Assembly (NCBI GenBank): GCA_966211765.1 | Contig: CBIHOV010000008.1 | Coordinates: forward strand, 124,001 to 188,000 | Source of the DNA: Paraflavitalea sp966211765 | GTDB taxonomy: Bacteria > Bacteroidota > Bacteroidia > Chitinophagales > Chitinophagaceae | Reading direction: 5' to 3' | DNA length: 64,000 nucleotides | In this document: positions 43,157 through 52,659 of the stretch, one piece after another | Layout of the letters: each line of letters begins with the position of its first letter | Numbering within the stretch: the first letter of the stretch is position 1 | The notes under the pieces: generated by a model | What the model saw: the letters and a program-made list of their open reading frames with translations, nothing else | What the model was told of the DNA's origin: nothing | The model's database searches: none | Program-made: the position numbers and the translations under genes

Positions 43157-44749
43157 CTATTTTCTCAATCGGGCTTCTTCGAGGTCCAATTCTGTTTCTC
43201 TTTTACGGATCAATTCATCCGGGAATTCTTTGAGACGGCTCATCTTGGCCAATTCTTCACGCCGCGCCTGCACAGCTTCCAATAACATTTTCCGGTACTT
43301 GGGCAGGAAAGCGCCCGCCTGTTGAGCGCTTTCGTCTTGTTTCAGCCTGCTGTTCGCGATATCAGCCATGCGCTGGTACCGCTCCTTTAGCCGGACGAAT
43401 GCTTCAATAGAAGCCGACTCTTCACTATATGATTTTTCCAGCAGTTCAACGACTACGGTTGCCAATCGCAGCCGGATGGCATGGTCATGATGCGCCTCCG
43501 ATTCAGGCGCTTCAATTTTCAGTACCCGGATAAGCCAGGGAAGGCTCAGGCCCTGCAATACCAGGGTAAAAAGGATGACCACAAAGGTGATAAACAGAAT
43601 AAGGTTGCGCTGGGGAAATGCCTGTCCATTGGTCAACGTTATCGGAACAGCCAGGGCAGAAGCCAGTGATACCACACCCCGCATGCCGCTCCAGCCCACA
43701 ATAAATACCGATGCCCAGGTTGGCCGTGGCTCCCGCTCCCGTATATTTTTGTTGAGTATTCTTGGCAGATAGGCGCCGGGAAACACCCATAAAATACGAA
43801 TGACAATGGTGACCATGCTGATAAGCACCGCATATAAGATGGCATCAATCAAAGAACTTCCCCCCAATTCTTTTATAATATAAGGCAGCTCCAGCCCTAT
43901 CATAATAAACACCACACCATTCAGCAGGAATACCAGGGTTTCCCACACACTCACCGCCTGTAAGCGCGTACTGTAAGAAAACACTTCGTGAGAGCGGAAG
44001 GAAAGGAACAGCCCTCCGGCCACTACTGCCAGCACACCCGAAAAATGAAAATGCTCAGCCGCTATATACATCAGGTAAGGAGAAATAAGCGTAATGGCTG
44101 TATCAATACTGGGCGTAGTGGGTAAAAACCGGTGAATAAGGTAAACTATATGCGCAATGGCGAGGCCAATGACAACGCCCATGATGGCAACCAGTAGAAA
44201 ATTAACCCCCGCTTCCCATAAGGTAAACTGCCCCGTGAAGATGGCTGCCAGGGCAAACCGGAATACGATCAAGCTGGAAGCATCATTGATCAGGCTCTCT
44301 CCTTCCAATATCGCTGTAATCCTTTTAGGCACTTTTAACTGCTGCAATACGCTGGTGGCTGCAATCGCATCCGGCGGTGAAATAATTGCACCCAGTAAAA
44401 AACCCAGGGGTAAGGAAAAGCCGGGAATAACAGCGTGTGCAATAAAGGCAACAGCAGTAGCTGTAAATATCACGAGGCCAAAAGCCAACATGAAGATGGG
44501 ACGACGGAACCGCCAGAAATCATTCCAGGAAGTATTCCACGCAGCTGCATACAGCAATGGCGGCAGGAAGATAATAAATACCAGGTCTGGCTGCAGGGTG
44601 ATGGAGGGAATGCCGGGTATAAAACCAATGCCTAATCCGGCAATGACCAACAAAATAGGATAGGAGATGCGCAACTTCTCGCTCAGCATGGTTAACATGG
44701 AAACGACAAAAAGCAGAGAAATAATAAGCAGCAGGTTGTCTTGGAGCAT
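43157..44749 (-). CDS. Na+/H+ antiporter, CPA1 (NhaP-like) family
   Basis: The 530-residue protein has about twelve transmembrane helices in the first ~410 residues, including IISPPDAIAATSVLQ with the functional Asp pair region and GESLINDASSLIVFRFALA. A charged, helical cytoplasmic C-terminus of about 115 residues follows. It should exchange cytoplasmic Na+ or K+ for protons. The downstream gene (42633) encodes another small membrane protein. Confidence 0.92.
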   Translation of the reverse strand: MLQDNLLLIISLLFVVSMLTMLSEKLRISYPILLVIAGLGIGFIPGIPSITLQPDLVFIIFLPPLLYAAAWNTSWNDFWRFRRPIFMLAFGLVIFTATAVAFIAHAVIPGFSLPLGFLLGAIISPPDAIAATSVLQQLKVPKRITAILEGESLINDASSLIVFRFALAAIFTGQFTLWEAGVNFLLVAIMGVVIGLAIAHIVYLIHRFLPTTPSIDTAITLISPYLMYIAAEHFHFSGVLAVVAGGLFLSFRSHEVFSYSTRLQAVSVWETLVFLLNGVVFIMIGLELPYIIKELGGSSLIDAILYAVLISMVTIVIRILWVFPGAYLPRILNKNIREREPRPTWASVFIVGWSGMRGVVSLASALAVPITLTNGQAFPQRNLILFITFVVILFTLVLQGLSLPWLIRVLKIEAPESEAHHDHAIRLRLATVVVELLEKSYSEESASIEAFVRLKERYQRMADIANSRLKQDESAQQAGAFLPKYRKMLLEAVQARREELAKMSRLKEFPDELIRKRETELDLEEARLRK

Positions 44750-45016
44750 AGCGAACTGTTAATTGGGTAAAACGTTGGCAGGACAATTTAGAATAATTTA
44801 ATAAATGTCTGGGCATCAACCCGTCCACAACGGGCATTCCTGTAGAATAAGGGCCACATTTTTTTAAAACGCATCATTTACAGGAGAATTAAAGCCAACA
44901 TGGCTAATGTACTAGTAGTAAGAGACTTTAAAACCGGCCCTTTACTATTTGAAACACCGTGGCAAAGTAATTGAGTACTTATTGTAAAATCATTGAGTAA
45001 CACCTAACAATTATTT

Positions 45017-45184
45017 ATGAAAAAGATCCTTTTAACATTTGGAATAATAGGCCTTCTGGTAATAGCGGCTTGCGAAACACCACAACCTGCTACTGATCCA
45101 AATAATAGCGATACTACTGTAAACAATAATACACAAACTGATACTACCACTACGAGCAAGCCAGACACTACATCAAGGCAATAA
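45017..45184 (+). CDS. Small lipoprotein (55 residues)
   Basis: The frame begins MKKILLTFGIIGLLVIAAC, an unambiguous lipoprotein signal peptide with Cys at residue 19. The mature 37 residues are very Thr/Asn/Asp rich (NNNTQTDTTTTSKPDTTSRQ), a disordered tail. A terminator follows at 45285. It resembles entericidin-like or other small Bacteroidota envelope lipoproteins; function unknown. Confidence 0.8.
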   Translation: MKKILLTFGIIGLLVIAACETPQPATDPNNSDTTVNNNTQTDTTTTSKPDTTSRQ

Positions 45185-45284
45185 TCACAAGCTTAACACC
45201 GATACCAGTGATCTTAAGATCTCAGTCATAACCAGCATTCATTGAGACAAATTTAGTGGACGGACGGTTATGAGGCTTAGGGAA

Positions 45285-45315
45285 GGATGGCATACTTATT
45301 ATGTCATCCTTTTTT
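45285..45315 (+). terminator. Terminator of the small lipoprotein gene
   Basis: GGATGGCATA and TATGTCATCC form a 10-bp stem with one G-T pair around a 5-nt loop and are followed by TTTTTT. Confidence 0.85.
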
Positions 45316-45353
45316 GGGTTTAATGAAACCCATCAACTATAAAATGGACCAGT

Positions 45354-45830
45354 ATGCAAAACATATTTTTGATAGGAGTGACCTGCACCCTGCTGGCAGG
45401 TAGCCTTGTAGCGAACAAGAATGCCTTCACCGGGCCGGATAAGAGGTCTATTCCAGCCTATTCCATAATGACCGATACCTCCCTGAATGGAGAGTGGTTC
45501 CTGCAGCCTGTATTGGCGTCTGATACAGCAGCGGGCAAATTCCCCTCCATTAAATTCAATGTTGCCAAGGGCACATTTACGGGCCATACCGGATGCAATC
45601 GCATGAATGGCACATTCAAACGTACCGACACCAGCCTGACTATTAATGAACATATTGACCTCACTAAAATGGTTTGCCCCGGTTTTAATGAAGCGGCATT
45701 TTTGAAGACGCTTCTTAATACCAATCGGTATAAAAAAGAAGGGGATGTATTGGTATTGATGTTCGATCAAACCCAATTGTCCAGGTGGACAAGAAAGCCC
45801 TACCGGGCACCGATGAGTAAAGGCATTTAA
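45354..45830 (+). CDS. META domain protein
   Basis: The 158-residue protein has a signal-like N-terminus (MQNIFLIGVTCTLLAGSLVA) and a META/HslJ-type domain: LNGEWFLQP, IKFNVAKGTFTGHTGCNRMNG (the characteristic GxxGCNR segment), KMVCPGFNEAAFLKTL and VLMFDQ. META proteins are secreted, with roles in heat resistance or stress; the mechanism is not known. It converges with the Pif1-like helicase gene, 9 bp beyond. Confidence 0.85.
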   Translation: MQNIFLIGVTCTLLAGSLVANKNAFTGPDKRSIPAYSIMTDTSLNGEWFLQPVLASDTAAGKFPSIKFNVAKGTFTGHTGCNRMNGTFKRTDTSLTINEHIDLTKMVCPGFNEAAFLKTLLNTNRYKKEGDVLVLMFDQTQLSRWTRKPYRAPMSKGI

Positions 45831-45839
45831 GAGAAAGTC

Positions 45840-48074
45840 TTATGCATTTTCTTTTTGCAGCCAGTAACGGTACTGCATAACGGCCCTTATTTCGCTATAG
45901 GAATAATCCTCGCCCAGTTTTTCTTTAGCGGCTGAGCTGCCCGTACCGCCCGCTTCTTCCAATGCCTCCAGGATGGGTACAATTTTATGTTCAGCTACGA
46001 TGTCTTCAATATTGATCTCGCCGGTAGCAATAAAATGCACCAGGTGACCTTCAATGGTACTGGCCGCCATTCCCCGCAAGGTGGCTATCGCTGCAATGGT
46101 TTTCCCCTCCTTAAATAATTGCAGACTGATGATCTTCGTTTCTCCTTTCTTTGCCTTGACTGCCTTTTGTTCCACTTCCTGCATCACCACCACAGCCGCC
46201 TTCTTCTGATTCTCCACCATATTGAGCAGATCATCACCCTGCACTCCTTTTACCAGTGCATTGACGATTTGCATAGCCTGTTCAACGGACTGCTTTTTCC
46301 TTTGGAATATTATCTTCAACTCCTGGAGCTCTTTTACATATTTTTTTACCTTCTGCTTCACCTTCACCTCATCAATATGTTTTTGAAGCGTAGCATCTGC
46401 GCTCTCCAACTGCAGAATAAAATAACTACTCGCTGCCTGCAGGCGCTGCTGTAGTATGTGATATCCATCCGCTTCGGCAGTAATAACCAGTTGTTCCAGC
46501 TGGCGCATAAACTTTGCGGCCACTTCCTGCTGGTCCATTATCTGGGCCAGCATAGCCCTCGCCCGGATCACTGCCCTGTTTTTATCGGGTATTTGCCTTT
46601 CCTCATAACCTTCAAAATGAGCATCCCAGGCAGCGGTAACCTTCGTCCAATCAAAAGACTGAACAATAGACCGGCTCACAAAAGCTTTTCTTTCTTCCTG
46701 CAAAGCCTTTTGTAGTTCATCAGTTTCCATTTCAGCGCTGGTAAAAGCAATGACCCGCTGGTCGGTACTGATGCAATGCGGCTGTATGCGGGAGTATAGG
46801 ACCAGACCTTCCATAGAAGTTAACCGGCTAAGGGCAACATATACCTGCCCCGGTGCGAAGGATTCTCCGGCATCGATGATCGCCTTTTGAAAAGTAAGCC
46901 CCTGGCTTTTGTGAATGGTAATGGCCCAGGCCAGCCGGACAGGGTACTGTTTAAACGTGCCCAGTTCCTCCTCGTCTATATGATCCTTTTCTTTGTTGTA
47001 GCTGTAGCGGATATTTTTCCAGGTCTCCTGCTCCAATTCAAGTTCTATTTCTTCGTTGGGAAAGGATACCGTTATCTTATCTTTCTCAATGGCTTTAACG
47101 ATACCCAGTTTTCCGTTGAAATAACGCCTCAGCTCCCCTTTATCATTTTTGATGAACATAATCTGGGCGCCTACCTTTAATTGCAGTGACATTTCTGCAG
47201 GCAGGGCTTTCTCATTGAAGTCGCCCTTTATCTCTCCCCGGAATTCAAATATTTCCCCCGGTAATTTGGCCAACTGGTATTGGTTGATCTTGTCGGCCTT
47301 ATAATTATGAGAGGTCAGTGTAATATAATGCTCGTCATCCTCCGGCGTAAAGCCCGGATAGTAATGGTTGTGTAACCGGCGCAGGTCTTCGGCGGTGGTA
47401 GTATTGTTGCGCAGGTTGTTCAGTATCTCAATAAAAGAGGCGTCATTCTGCCGGTAGATCTTCTTTAATTCCAGGTATACCGGCGGCGCCTGTTTGATCA
47501 CCTGTGCATCAAAGAAAAACGGACTGGCATAATGATGCTTCAGGATATTATCCCATTCATCGTTGCCAACAACGGGGGGCAACTGGTACAGGTCGCCAAT
47601 ATACAATACCTGTACGCCGCCAAAAGGGAGCAATGGTTGCCGGCGAAAATGCCGTAAAATGGCATCTATCGCATCCAGCATATCGGCCCTTACCATACTT
47701 ACCTCATCGATGACCAGTAATTCCAACTCCCGCAGCAATTCCCGTTTGGAATTGTTGAAGCGGATATTCTTGAATAAGCTGTGTTGATCCGTCACCTCGG
47801 GGCCGCCACTTTGCCATCCCCCCTGTTTTATAGGAATAAATGGACCGAATGGCAACTGGAAAAAGGAGTGCATGGTTACACCACCGGCATTGATGGCGGC
47901 CACACCTGTGGGCGCTACCACAGCCATTTTCTTAAAACTGTTTTGCTGAATGTACCGCAGGAAAGTGGTTTTACCGGTGCCTGCCTTACCCGTAAGGAAG
48001 AGGTGGCGGCTGGTTTGGTTTACAAACCGTACGGCTAATTGGAAGTATTCATTGGATATATCGGTACCTGACAT
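45840..48074 (-). CDS. Pif1/Dda-like superfamily 1B DNA helicase with C-terminal HTH domain
   Basis: The 744-residue protein has Walker A GKAGTGKTTFL (about residue 28), GGVTMHSFFQLP, Walker B VIDEVSMVRADM and the UvrD_C_2-like motif WAITIHKSQGLTF, with ALSRL after it; these define a Pif1/RecD2-type 5'-3' helicase. A helical middle (about 440-630, coiled-coil prone) leads to a helix-turn-helix segment FKEGKTIAAIATLRGMAASTIEGHL (about 655-690), matching the HTH_40 domain also seen on RecQ-type helicases. It probably resolves DNA secondary structures or R-loops. It is divergent from the UvrD/PcrA gene with a shared palindromic intergenic region. Confidence 0.9.
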   Translation of the reverse strand: MSGTDISNEYFQLAVRFVNQTSRHLFLTGKAGTGKTTFLRYIQQNSFKKMAVVAPTGVAAINAGGVTMHSFFQLPFGPFIPIKQGGWQSGGPEVTDQHSLFKNIRFNNSKRELLRELELLVIDEVSMVRADMLDAIDAILRHFRRQPLLPFGGVQVLYIGDLYQLPPVVGNDEWDNILKHHYASPFFFDAQVIKQAPPVYLELKKIYRQNDASFIEILNNLRNNTTTAEDLRRLHNHYYPGFTPEDDEHYITLTSHNYKADKINQYQLAKLPGEIFEFRGEIKGDFNEKALPAEMSLQLKVGAQIMFIKNDKGELRRYFNGKLGIVKAIEKDKITVSFPNEEIELELEQETWKNIRYSYNKEKDHIDEEELGTFKQYPVRLAWAITIHKSQGLTFQKAIIDAGESFAPGQVYVALSRLTSMEGLVLYSRIQPHCISTDQRVIAFTSAEMETDELQKALQEERKAFVSRSIVQSFDWTKVTAAWDAHFEGYEERQIPDKNRAVIRARAMLAQIMDQQEVAAKFMRQLEQLVITAEADGYHILQQRLQAASSYFILQLESADATLQKHIDEVKVKQKVKKYVKELQELKIIFQRKKQSVEQAMQIVNALVKGVQGDDLLNMVENQKKAAVVVMQEVEQKAVKAKKGETKIISLQLFKEGKTIAAIATLRGMAASTIEGHLVHFIATGEINIEDIVAEHKIVPILEALEEAGGTGSSAAKEKLGEDYSYSEIRAVMQYRYWLQKENA

Positions 48075-48180
48075 GCTGGCCGCAATTTAAATAATGTGAC
48101 CAGGAAGGCTAAATATTATTTATCCATATAATGGTTAAAACTGTGAACAATTAAACAAGCCTGTTTTTTCTAAAAAATTG

Positions 48181-48209
48181 CTCTAAGGTCACAAATTGTG
48201 ATCTTAGAG
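48181..48209. promoter_or_regulatory. 29-bp near-palindrome between two divergent helicase genes
   Basis: CTCTAAGGTCACAA and TTGTGATCTTAGAG flank a central A. They pair in all 14 positions, one of them G-T. No T tract follows, so it is not a simple terminator. It lies 107 bp before the Pif1-like start and 141 bp before the UvrD start and is a good candidate operator for one or both. Confidence 0.6.
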
Positions 48210-48350
48210 ACAGTCAAAACCTGACACAGCTTCTATAAAGCTTCCTACCCCTCCCATCTCCCAATAAGTTTTCAACGTTTCCTGCTAATCGGCCGGTATG
48301 ACGTAAATTGCAGGCTTGACTCACCCGTTCCGGGTGGTTACTAATCTATT

Positions 48351-50768
48351 ATGCAAGACTATTTAAAAGAGCTAAATGAGCGGCAGCGCGAAGCTGTCCT
48401 GCATATTAAAGGTCCGTTGATGATTGTGGCCGGCGCCGGCAGTGGAAAGACCAAAGTGCTTACCACCCGCATTGCCCACCTGATGAACTCCGGCGTAGAC
48501 GCTTTCAATATCCTGGCCCTCACCTTTACCAATAAGGCTGCCAAGGAAATGAAAGAGCGGATTGAAAAGATACTGGGCAATTCCGAAGCCCGTAACCTCT
48601 ACGTAGGAACCTTCCACAGTGTGTTTGCCCGTATCCTCCGTGCCGAAGCCCATCACCTGGGCTATCCCAATAACTTTACGATCTACGATACGGATGATGC
48701 CAAAAGTGTGGTGAAAACAGTTGTCAATGAAATGAACCTTGATGACAAGACCTACAAACCTTCCACCGTCTACAACCGTATTTCCAGCGCCAAGAACGCC
48801 CTGGTAGGACCAGTAGAATATGCCAATGATTATGCCCTCCAGCAGGAAGACCTGCGCGGCAACCGTCCTGCCATTGCCCAGATCTATGATGCCTATGTAA
48901 AGCGCTGCTTCAAGAACGGCGCCATGGACTTTGACGACCTCTTGCTGAAGTTCTATGAACTGCTCAAAGGGTTTCCCGAATCACTCAGTAAATACCAGCG
49001 CAAATTCAAGTATATCCTGATCGATGAGTACCAGGATACCAACCCCGCCCAGTACGAGATCATTAAACTCCTGGGCGCCATGAATGAAAATGTGTGCGTG
49101 GTGGGTGATGATGCACAAAGTATCTATAGCTTCCGGGGCGCTACCATCCAGAATATCCTACAGTTCCAGAAGGATTATGAAGATGCCCATGTGGTAATGC
49201 TGGAGCAGAACTACCGCAGTTCAAAAAGCATCCTCAATGTAGCCAACGAAGTCATTAAGAATAATAAAGGACAGATCCCCAAGTCGCTGTGGACCGATAA
49301 TAAGGACGGAGAAAAGATCAGGCTGGTACGTACCATGACTGATAACGACGAAGGGAAATATGTGGCCGATTCCATTCAGGAACAAAAACTGCGCAACCAC
49401 TATAACAACCGCGACTTCGCCATTCTGTATCGTACCAATGCACAGAGCCGCGCTTTTGAAGAAGCACTCCGCCGGATGAACATTGCCTATACCATCTTTG
49501 GTGGTCAGAGCTTCTACACACGCAAAGAGATCAAGGACTTTGTAGCCTACCTGCGCATCATCATCAATTCAAAAGATGAAGAGGCGCTGAAGCGTATTAT
49601 CAACTTCCCGGCAAGGGGTATTGGTAAAACAACGGTCGATAAGGCCGTACTGGCTGCCAACACGCATAATATTTCCATGTGGGAAGTACTGGAGCGGGCA
49701 CGTGAATTCGGTTTTAAGGCCGGAACACTGGAAGCGATCGACAACTTTGTGATCATGGTCAAAAGCTTCGCCAGCATGCTGCAAAACAAGAACGCCTATG
49801 AAGTGGCGGTGCATGTAGGCAAGCAAACCAATATCGTAAAAGAACTTTTTAACGATAAGAGCACCGAAGGCGTAGCCCGGTACGAGAATATCCAGGAGTT
49901 GTTGAACTCCATCAAGGAATGGGTAGACACCCAGCAAAACCTATCGCAGATCGATGAAGATGGGACATTGGTAGAAACTTCCGATGGGGAAGCTGTTAGC
50001 TCCGGAGAGATTACCCTGGGCGCCTACCTTCAGCAAATTACCCTGCTTACAGATGCTGACGATAAAGACCCCCACGCAGATACGGTAAAGCTTATGACCA
50101 TCCACGCCGCCAAGGGATTGGAGTTTGGTTGTGTATTTGCCGCCGGACTGGAAGAAATGCTTTTCCCCAATGGTATGGCCGTCAATACCCGGGAAGAGCT
50201 GGAAGAAGAGCGTCGCTTGTTTTATGTGGTGATCACCCGCGCCAAACAAAGGCTTTGGATCACTTATGCCAATACACGCTACCGTTTTGGATCACTGGTA
50301 CAGAACGAGCCCAGCCGTTTTATAGATGAACTGCCCGAAGAATACCTCGACCGCAGTTATGCCGGAGCAGCAGCCTTTAAAGGTCAGGGTTTTGGCAACC
50401 GCGGCAATACCAATGCCTTTGACCGTATGAACGGCGGAGGTTGGGGAGCCGGCGGCGGCGGTAGACAGTCTGCAGCTGATGCAGAAAAGAAATATGGCGC
50501 ACCGCCCTCCAAAAAGCCGGCTGTTCCTTCTTATGTAACGCCCAAGCCACAAAACAAAGCTGTGGAGCATGTGCCCAGCGCCGATTTTGTAGCCAGCGAC
50601 ACCTCCAACCTGCAGGAAGGCCAAAAGGTAGAACACCAGAAATTTGGTTTCGGGGTAGTTACTAAAATGGAAGGATCTGCCCATAATCCTGTGGCCACGG
50701 TGAAGTTTGATGTAAATGGAGAAAAGAAGATCATGCTGAATTACGCCAAGCTGCGTATTATTCAATAA
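48351..50768 (+). CDS. pcrA: UvrD/PcrA family 3'-5' DNA helicase
   Basis: The 805-residue protein has the superfamily 1A core: GAGSGKTKVL (about 28), LTFTNKAAKEMKER, DEYQDTNPAQYE, QNYRSS, MTIHAAKGLEF and YVVITRAK. Residues 690-735 are a Gly/Pro-rich linker (GGGWGAGGGGR). The last ~50 residues are a Tudor-like domain (EGQKVEHQKFGFGVVTKMEG), which in PcrA/UvrD binds RNA polymerase. It unwinds DNA in excision and mismatch repair and removes RecA filaments. Fits with uvrB, polA and recA elsewhere in the window. Confidence 0.95.
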   Translation: MQDYLKELNERQREAVLHIKGPLMIVAGAGSGKTKVLTTRIAHLMNSGVDAFNILALTFTNKAAKEMKERIEKILGNSEARNLYVGTFHSVFARILRAEAHHLGYPNNFTIYDTDDAKSVVKTVVNEMNLDDKTYKPSTVYNRISSAKNALVGPVEYANDYALQQEDLRGNRPAIAQIYDAYVKRCFKNGAMDFDDLLLKFYELLKGFPESLSKYQRKFKYILIDEYQDTNPAQYEIIKLLGAMNENVCVVGDDAQSIYSFRGATIQNILQFQKDYEDAHVVMLEQNYRSSKSILNVANEVIKNNKGQIPKSLWTDNKDGEKIRLVRTMTDNDEGKYVADSIQEQKLRNHYNNRDFAILYRTNAQSRAFEEALRRMNIAYTIFGGQSFYTRKEIKDFVAYLRIIINSKDEEALKRIINFPARGIGKTTVDKAVLAANTHNISMWEVLERAREFGFKAGTLEAIDNFVIMVKSFASMLQNKNAYEVAVHVGKQTNIVKELFNDKSTEGVARYENIQELLNSIKEWVDTQQNLSQIDEDGTLVETSDGEAVSSGEITLGAYLQQITLLTDADDKDPHADTVKLMTIHAAKGLEFGCVFAAGLEEMLFPNGMAVNTREELEEERRLFYVVITRAKQRLWITYANTRYRFGSLVQNEPSRFIDELPEEYLDRSYAGAAAFKGQGFGNRGNTNAFDRMNGGGWGAGGGGRQSAADAEKKYGAPPSKKPAVPSYVTPKPQNKAVEHVPSADFVASDTSNLQEGQKVEHQKFGFGVVTKMEGSAHNPVATVKFDVNGEKKIMLNYAKLRIIQ

Positions 50769-50785
50769 GATGGTTTCTATATAGT

Positions 50786-50823
50786 AGGGTGGATCGCGTT
50801 TCAGAGTCGGTCCACCCTTTTTT
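50786..50823 (+). terminator. Terminator of the UvrD/PcrA gene
   Basis: The 8-bp arms AGGGTGGA and TCCACCCT with a 17-nt loop end in TTTTTT. It is 17 bp past the stop codon. Confidence 0.85.
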
Positions 50824-50867
50824 ATGCCTGTTTGTGTAAACGACAAACGGTGACATCCTTCCTTGAC

Positions 50868-50915
50868 AGAGGTGACACCTTTCGTCTGTTTCGCAAGGGT
50901 AAAGGTGTCACCTCT
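50868..50915. repeat. 15-bp perfect inverted repeat
   Basis: The arms AGAGGTGACACCTTT and AAAGGTGTCACCTCT are separated by 18 nt. The outer flanks GACA and TGTC extend the pairing across a one-base bulge. No T tract follows, and it lies between the UvrD/PcrA terminator and the next plus-strand gene. Confidence 0.85.
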
Positions 50916-51018
50916 TGTCTTATAAGAACTTGTTAAATCAGCCCTGCTCACATATATATGCGATTGCCGGAGGAAACGAACCCGTCTATTTTCGTTGTCA
51001 TAATTAAAATAGTGCGTT

Positions 51019-51810
51019 ATGGCAAAGTCAATATATGCAGTGGTGTTCAGTTCAATAGTTATCCTTGCAGCCTGCACGCCATTCAAAATGGGGGTGAGCG
51101 CTTCCTTAAAGCAAGGCCATGACGAATATGCTGTAAAAGGCAGGCAGGGTATATTGATCAATCAGAAACTGAGCTTCGGTGAATTCTATACCACAGGCAT
51201 TAAACGCTCCTGGACCCGGGGCGGCTCATCGGGCTTTGGAATTGGGAATGCAGGCACATCTGCTGCACAGTTTGAAAACCTGATATCGGTAGAATATATC
51301 AAACGAAAACAAACCATTCAATTTGAACTCAGCGATGGAAAGCAAAATGCCGCCACCTATTGTGTAGCCAGGTTCAACGCTAAGGACCTTGAGATTGGAA
51401 AACATCCAAACAGTGTTTTAAATATTGGAATGGACCTGTTTAATCTTGGCGGGTGGTCAGAGAGCACCTATTATATACAGATCTACACGAAGGGCGCCGA
51501 ACGCCCCTGGGAAATGTTGATCGATAACCAGGCAGCGCATGCAAGGAGCAAATCATATACAGGCTTGCTCTCCCTCAGCAAAGAACAATATTATACCGTA
51601 GTGCCGGTTACTCAGATGGAGAAAAATGGAAAGACCGGCAATGCACTGGCGGCTATTGGCTTTGAGTTCCGGGATGCAGGTGGAAAAGCAGTGGCGGCTG
51701 TTTCCCTGATCGACAGGGGAATGGTTTTTATGGGAAAGCTCAATGCGGATGAAAGGCTATTACTGGCGAATGCCTGTACTGCCCTCTTATTACAGGAAGA
51801 GATCGGTTAA
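51019..51810 (+). CDS. Lipoprotein of unknown function
   Basis: The 263-residue protein has a lipoprotein signal peptide (VILAAC). The rest is a soluble alpha/beta domain with many Lys/Gly/Tyr residues (SWTRGGSSGFGIGNAGTSA, FNLGGWSESTYYIQIYTKG). No family is recognised. A weak promoter-like TTG-N20-TATTTTCG lies 25-55 bp upstream (50964-50994). It faces the LytTR pair. Confidence 0.75.
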   Translation: MAKSIYAVVFSSIVILAACTPFKMGVSASLKQGHDEYAVKGRQGILINQKLSFGEFYTTGIKRSWTRGGSSGFGIGNAGTSAAQFENLISVEYIKRKQTIQFELSDGKQNAATYCVARFNAKDLEIGKHPNSVLNIGMDLFNLGGWSESTYYIQIYTKGAERPWEMLIDNQAAHARSKSYTGLLSLSKEQYYTVVPVTQMEKNGKTGNALAAIGFEFRDAGGKAVAAVSLIDRGMVFMGKLNADERLLLANACTALLLQEEIG

Positions 51811-51924
51811 AGTGGCTACCAGCTACCTATTTGTGTGCCGAAAGGAATAACCGTTGTGGTAAAATATAAGCAGGTCACAAACAACGAAGCAAACGAATAA
51901 TAAATAATCAGTAATTAATAATCC

Positions 51925-52659
51925 TCAGGCCAACATCTTCAGCACCCCATTCCTGTAAAGTTTACCAATGGGGATCTCGGTACTGTTAATTTCAATAAGC
52001 TCATTGGTATAAGAGCGTATCTTTTCGATAGCCACTATAAAGGAGCGATGTGTTCGCACAAAGTGTTTTTCCGACAACATTGCTTCTACCGAAGTGATCG
52101 ATTGTTTGGTAATGAGCACCCCTCCGGTGGTAACTATCTTCACATAATCCTTCATGCTTTCGATGTACAGGATGTCATGGAGCATCACCTTTTGCATTTT
52201 ACGGTCGGCCCGGAAATAAACAAATGATTCACTCTTCTTTTCTTCGGGAGCAGCGGGAGCAGGGGATACCGAAGCAGCATCTGCCTGTTGGCTTCCCAAC
52301 GGGAATGCTTTATTGACGGCCTTCAAAAACCTGTCAAAGCGCACCGGCTTCAGCAGGTAATCCACTATATCCAGCTCATACCCTTCCAATGCATATTCAG
52401 GATAGGCTGTAGTAAAGATGACCTTGGGAGGATTTTTCAATGTCTTTAGAAAGGCTGTGCCATCCAGCTGCGGCATCCTGATATCAAGAAAAATGAGGTC
52501 AATGGCCTGTTGCTGCAATGCACCTAATGCCTGCACCGCATTGGCGCATTCGCCGGCCAGTGTTAAGGTAGGTACATCCTGTACATAGCGCCTTATCACT
52601 TCCCGCGCCGGTGGCTCATCGTCCACCACCAGGCATCGTATGGTCTTTAATTCATTCAT
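51925..52659 (-). CDS. LytTR family response regulator
   Basis: The 244-residue protein has a receiver domain with phospho-acceptor Asp59 (FLDIRMPQ) and acidic pair DDE near residue 13, and a C-terminal LytTR DNA-binding domain (from about residue 145: DRKMQKVMLHDILYIESMKDYV, RTHRSFIVA). A short Pro/Ala-rich linker separates them. Its start overlaps the kinase stop by 8 bp, so the two are translationally coupled. Confidence 0.95.
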   Translation of the reverse strand: MNELKTIRCLVVDDEPPAREVIRRYVQDVPTLTLAGECANAVQALGALQQQAIDLIFLDIRMPQLDGTAFLKTLKNPPKVIFTTAYPEYALEGYELDIVDYLLKPVRFDRFLKAVNKAFPLGSQQADAASVSPAPAAPEEKKSESFVYFRADRKMQKVMLHDILYIESMKDYVKIVTTGGVLITKQSITSVEAMLSEKHFVRTHRSFIVAIEKIRSYTNELIEINSTEIPIGKLYRNGVLKMLA

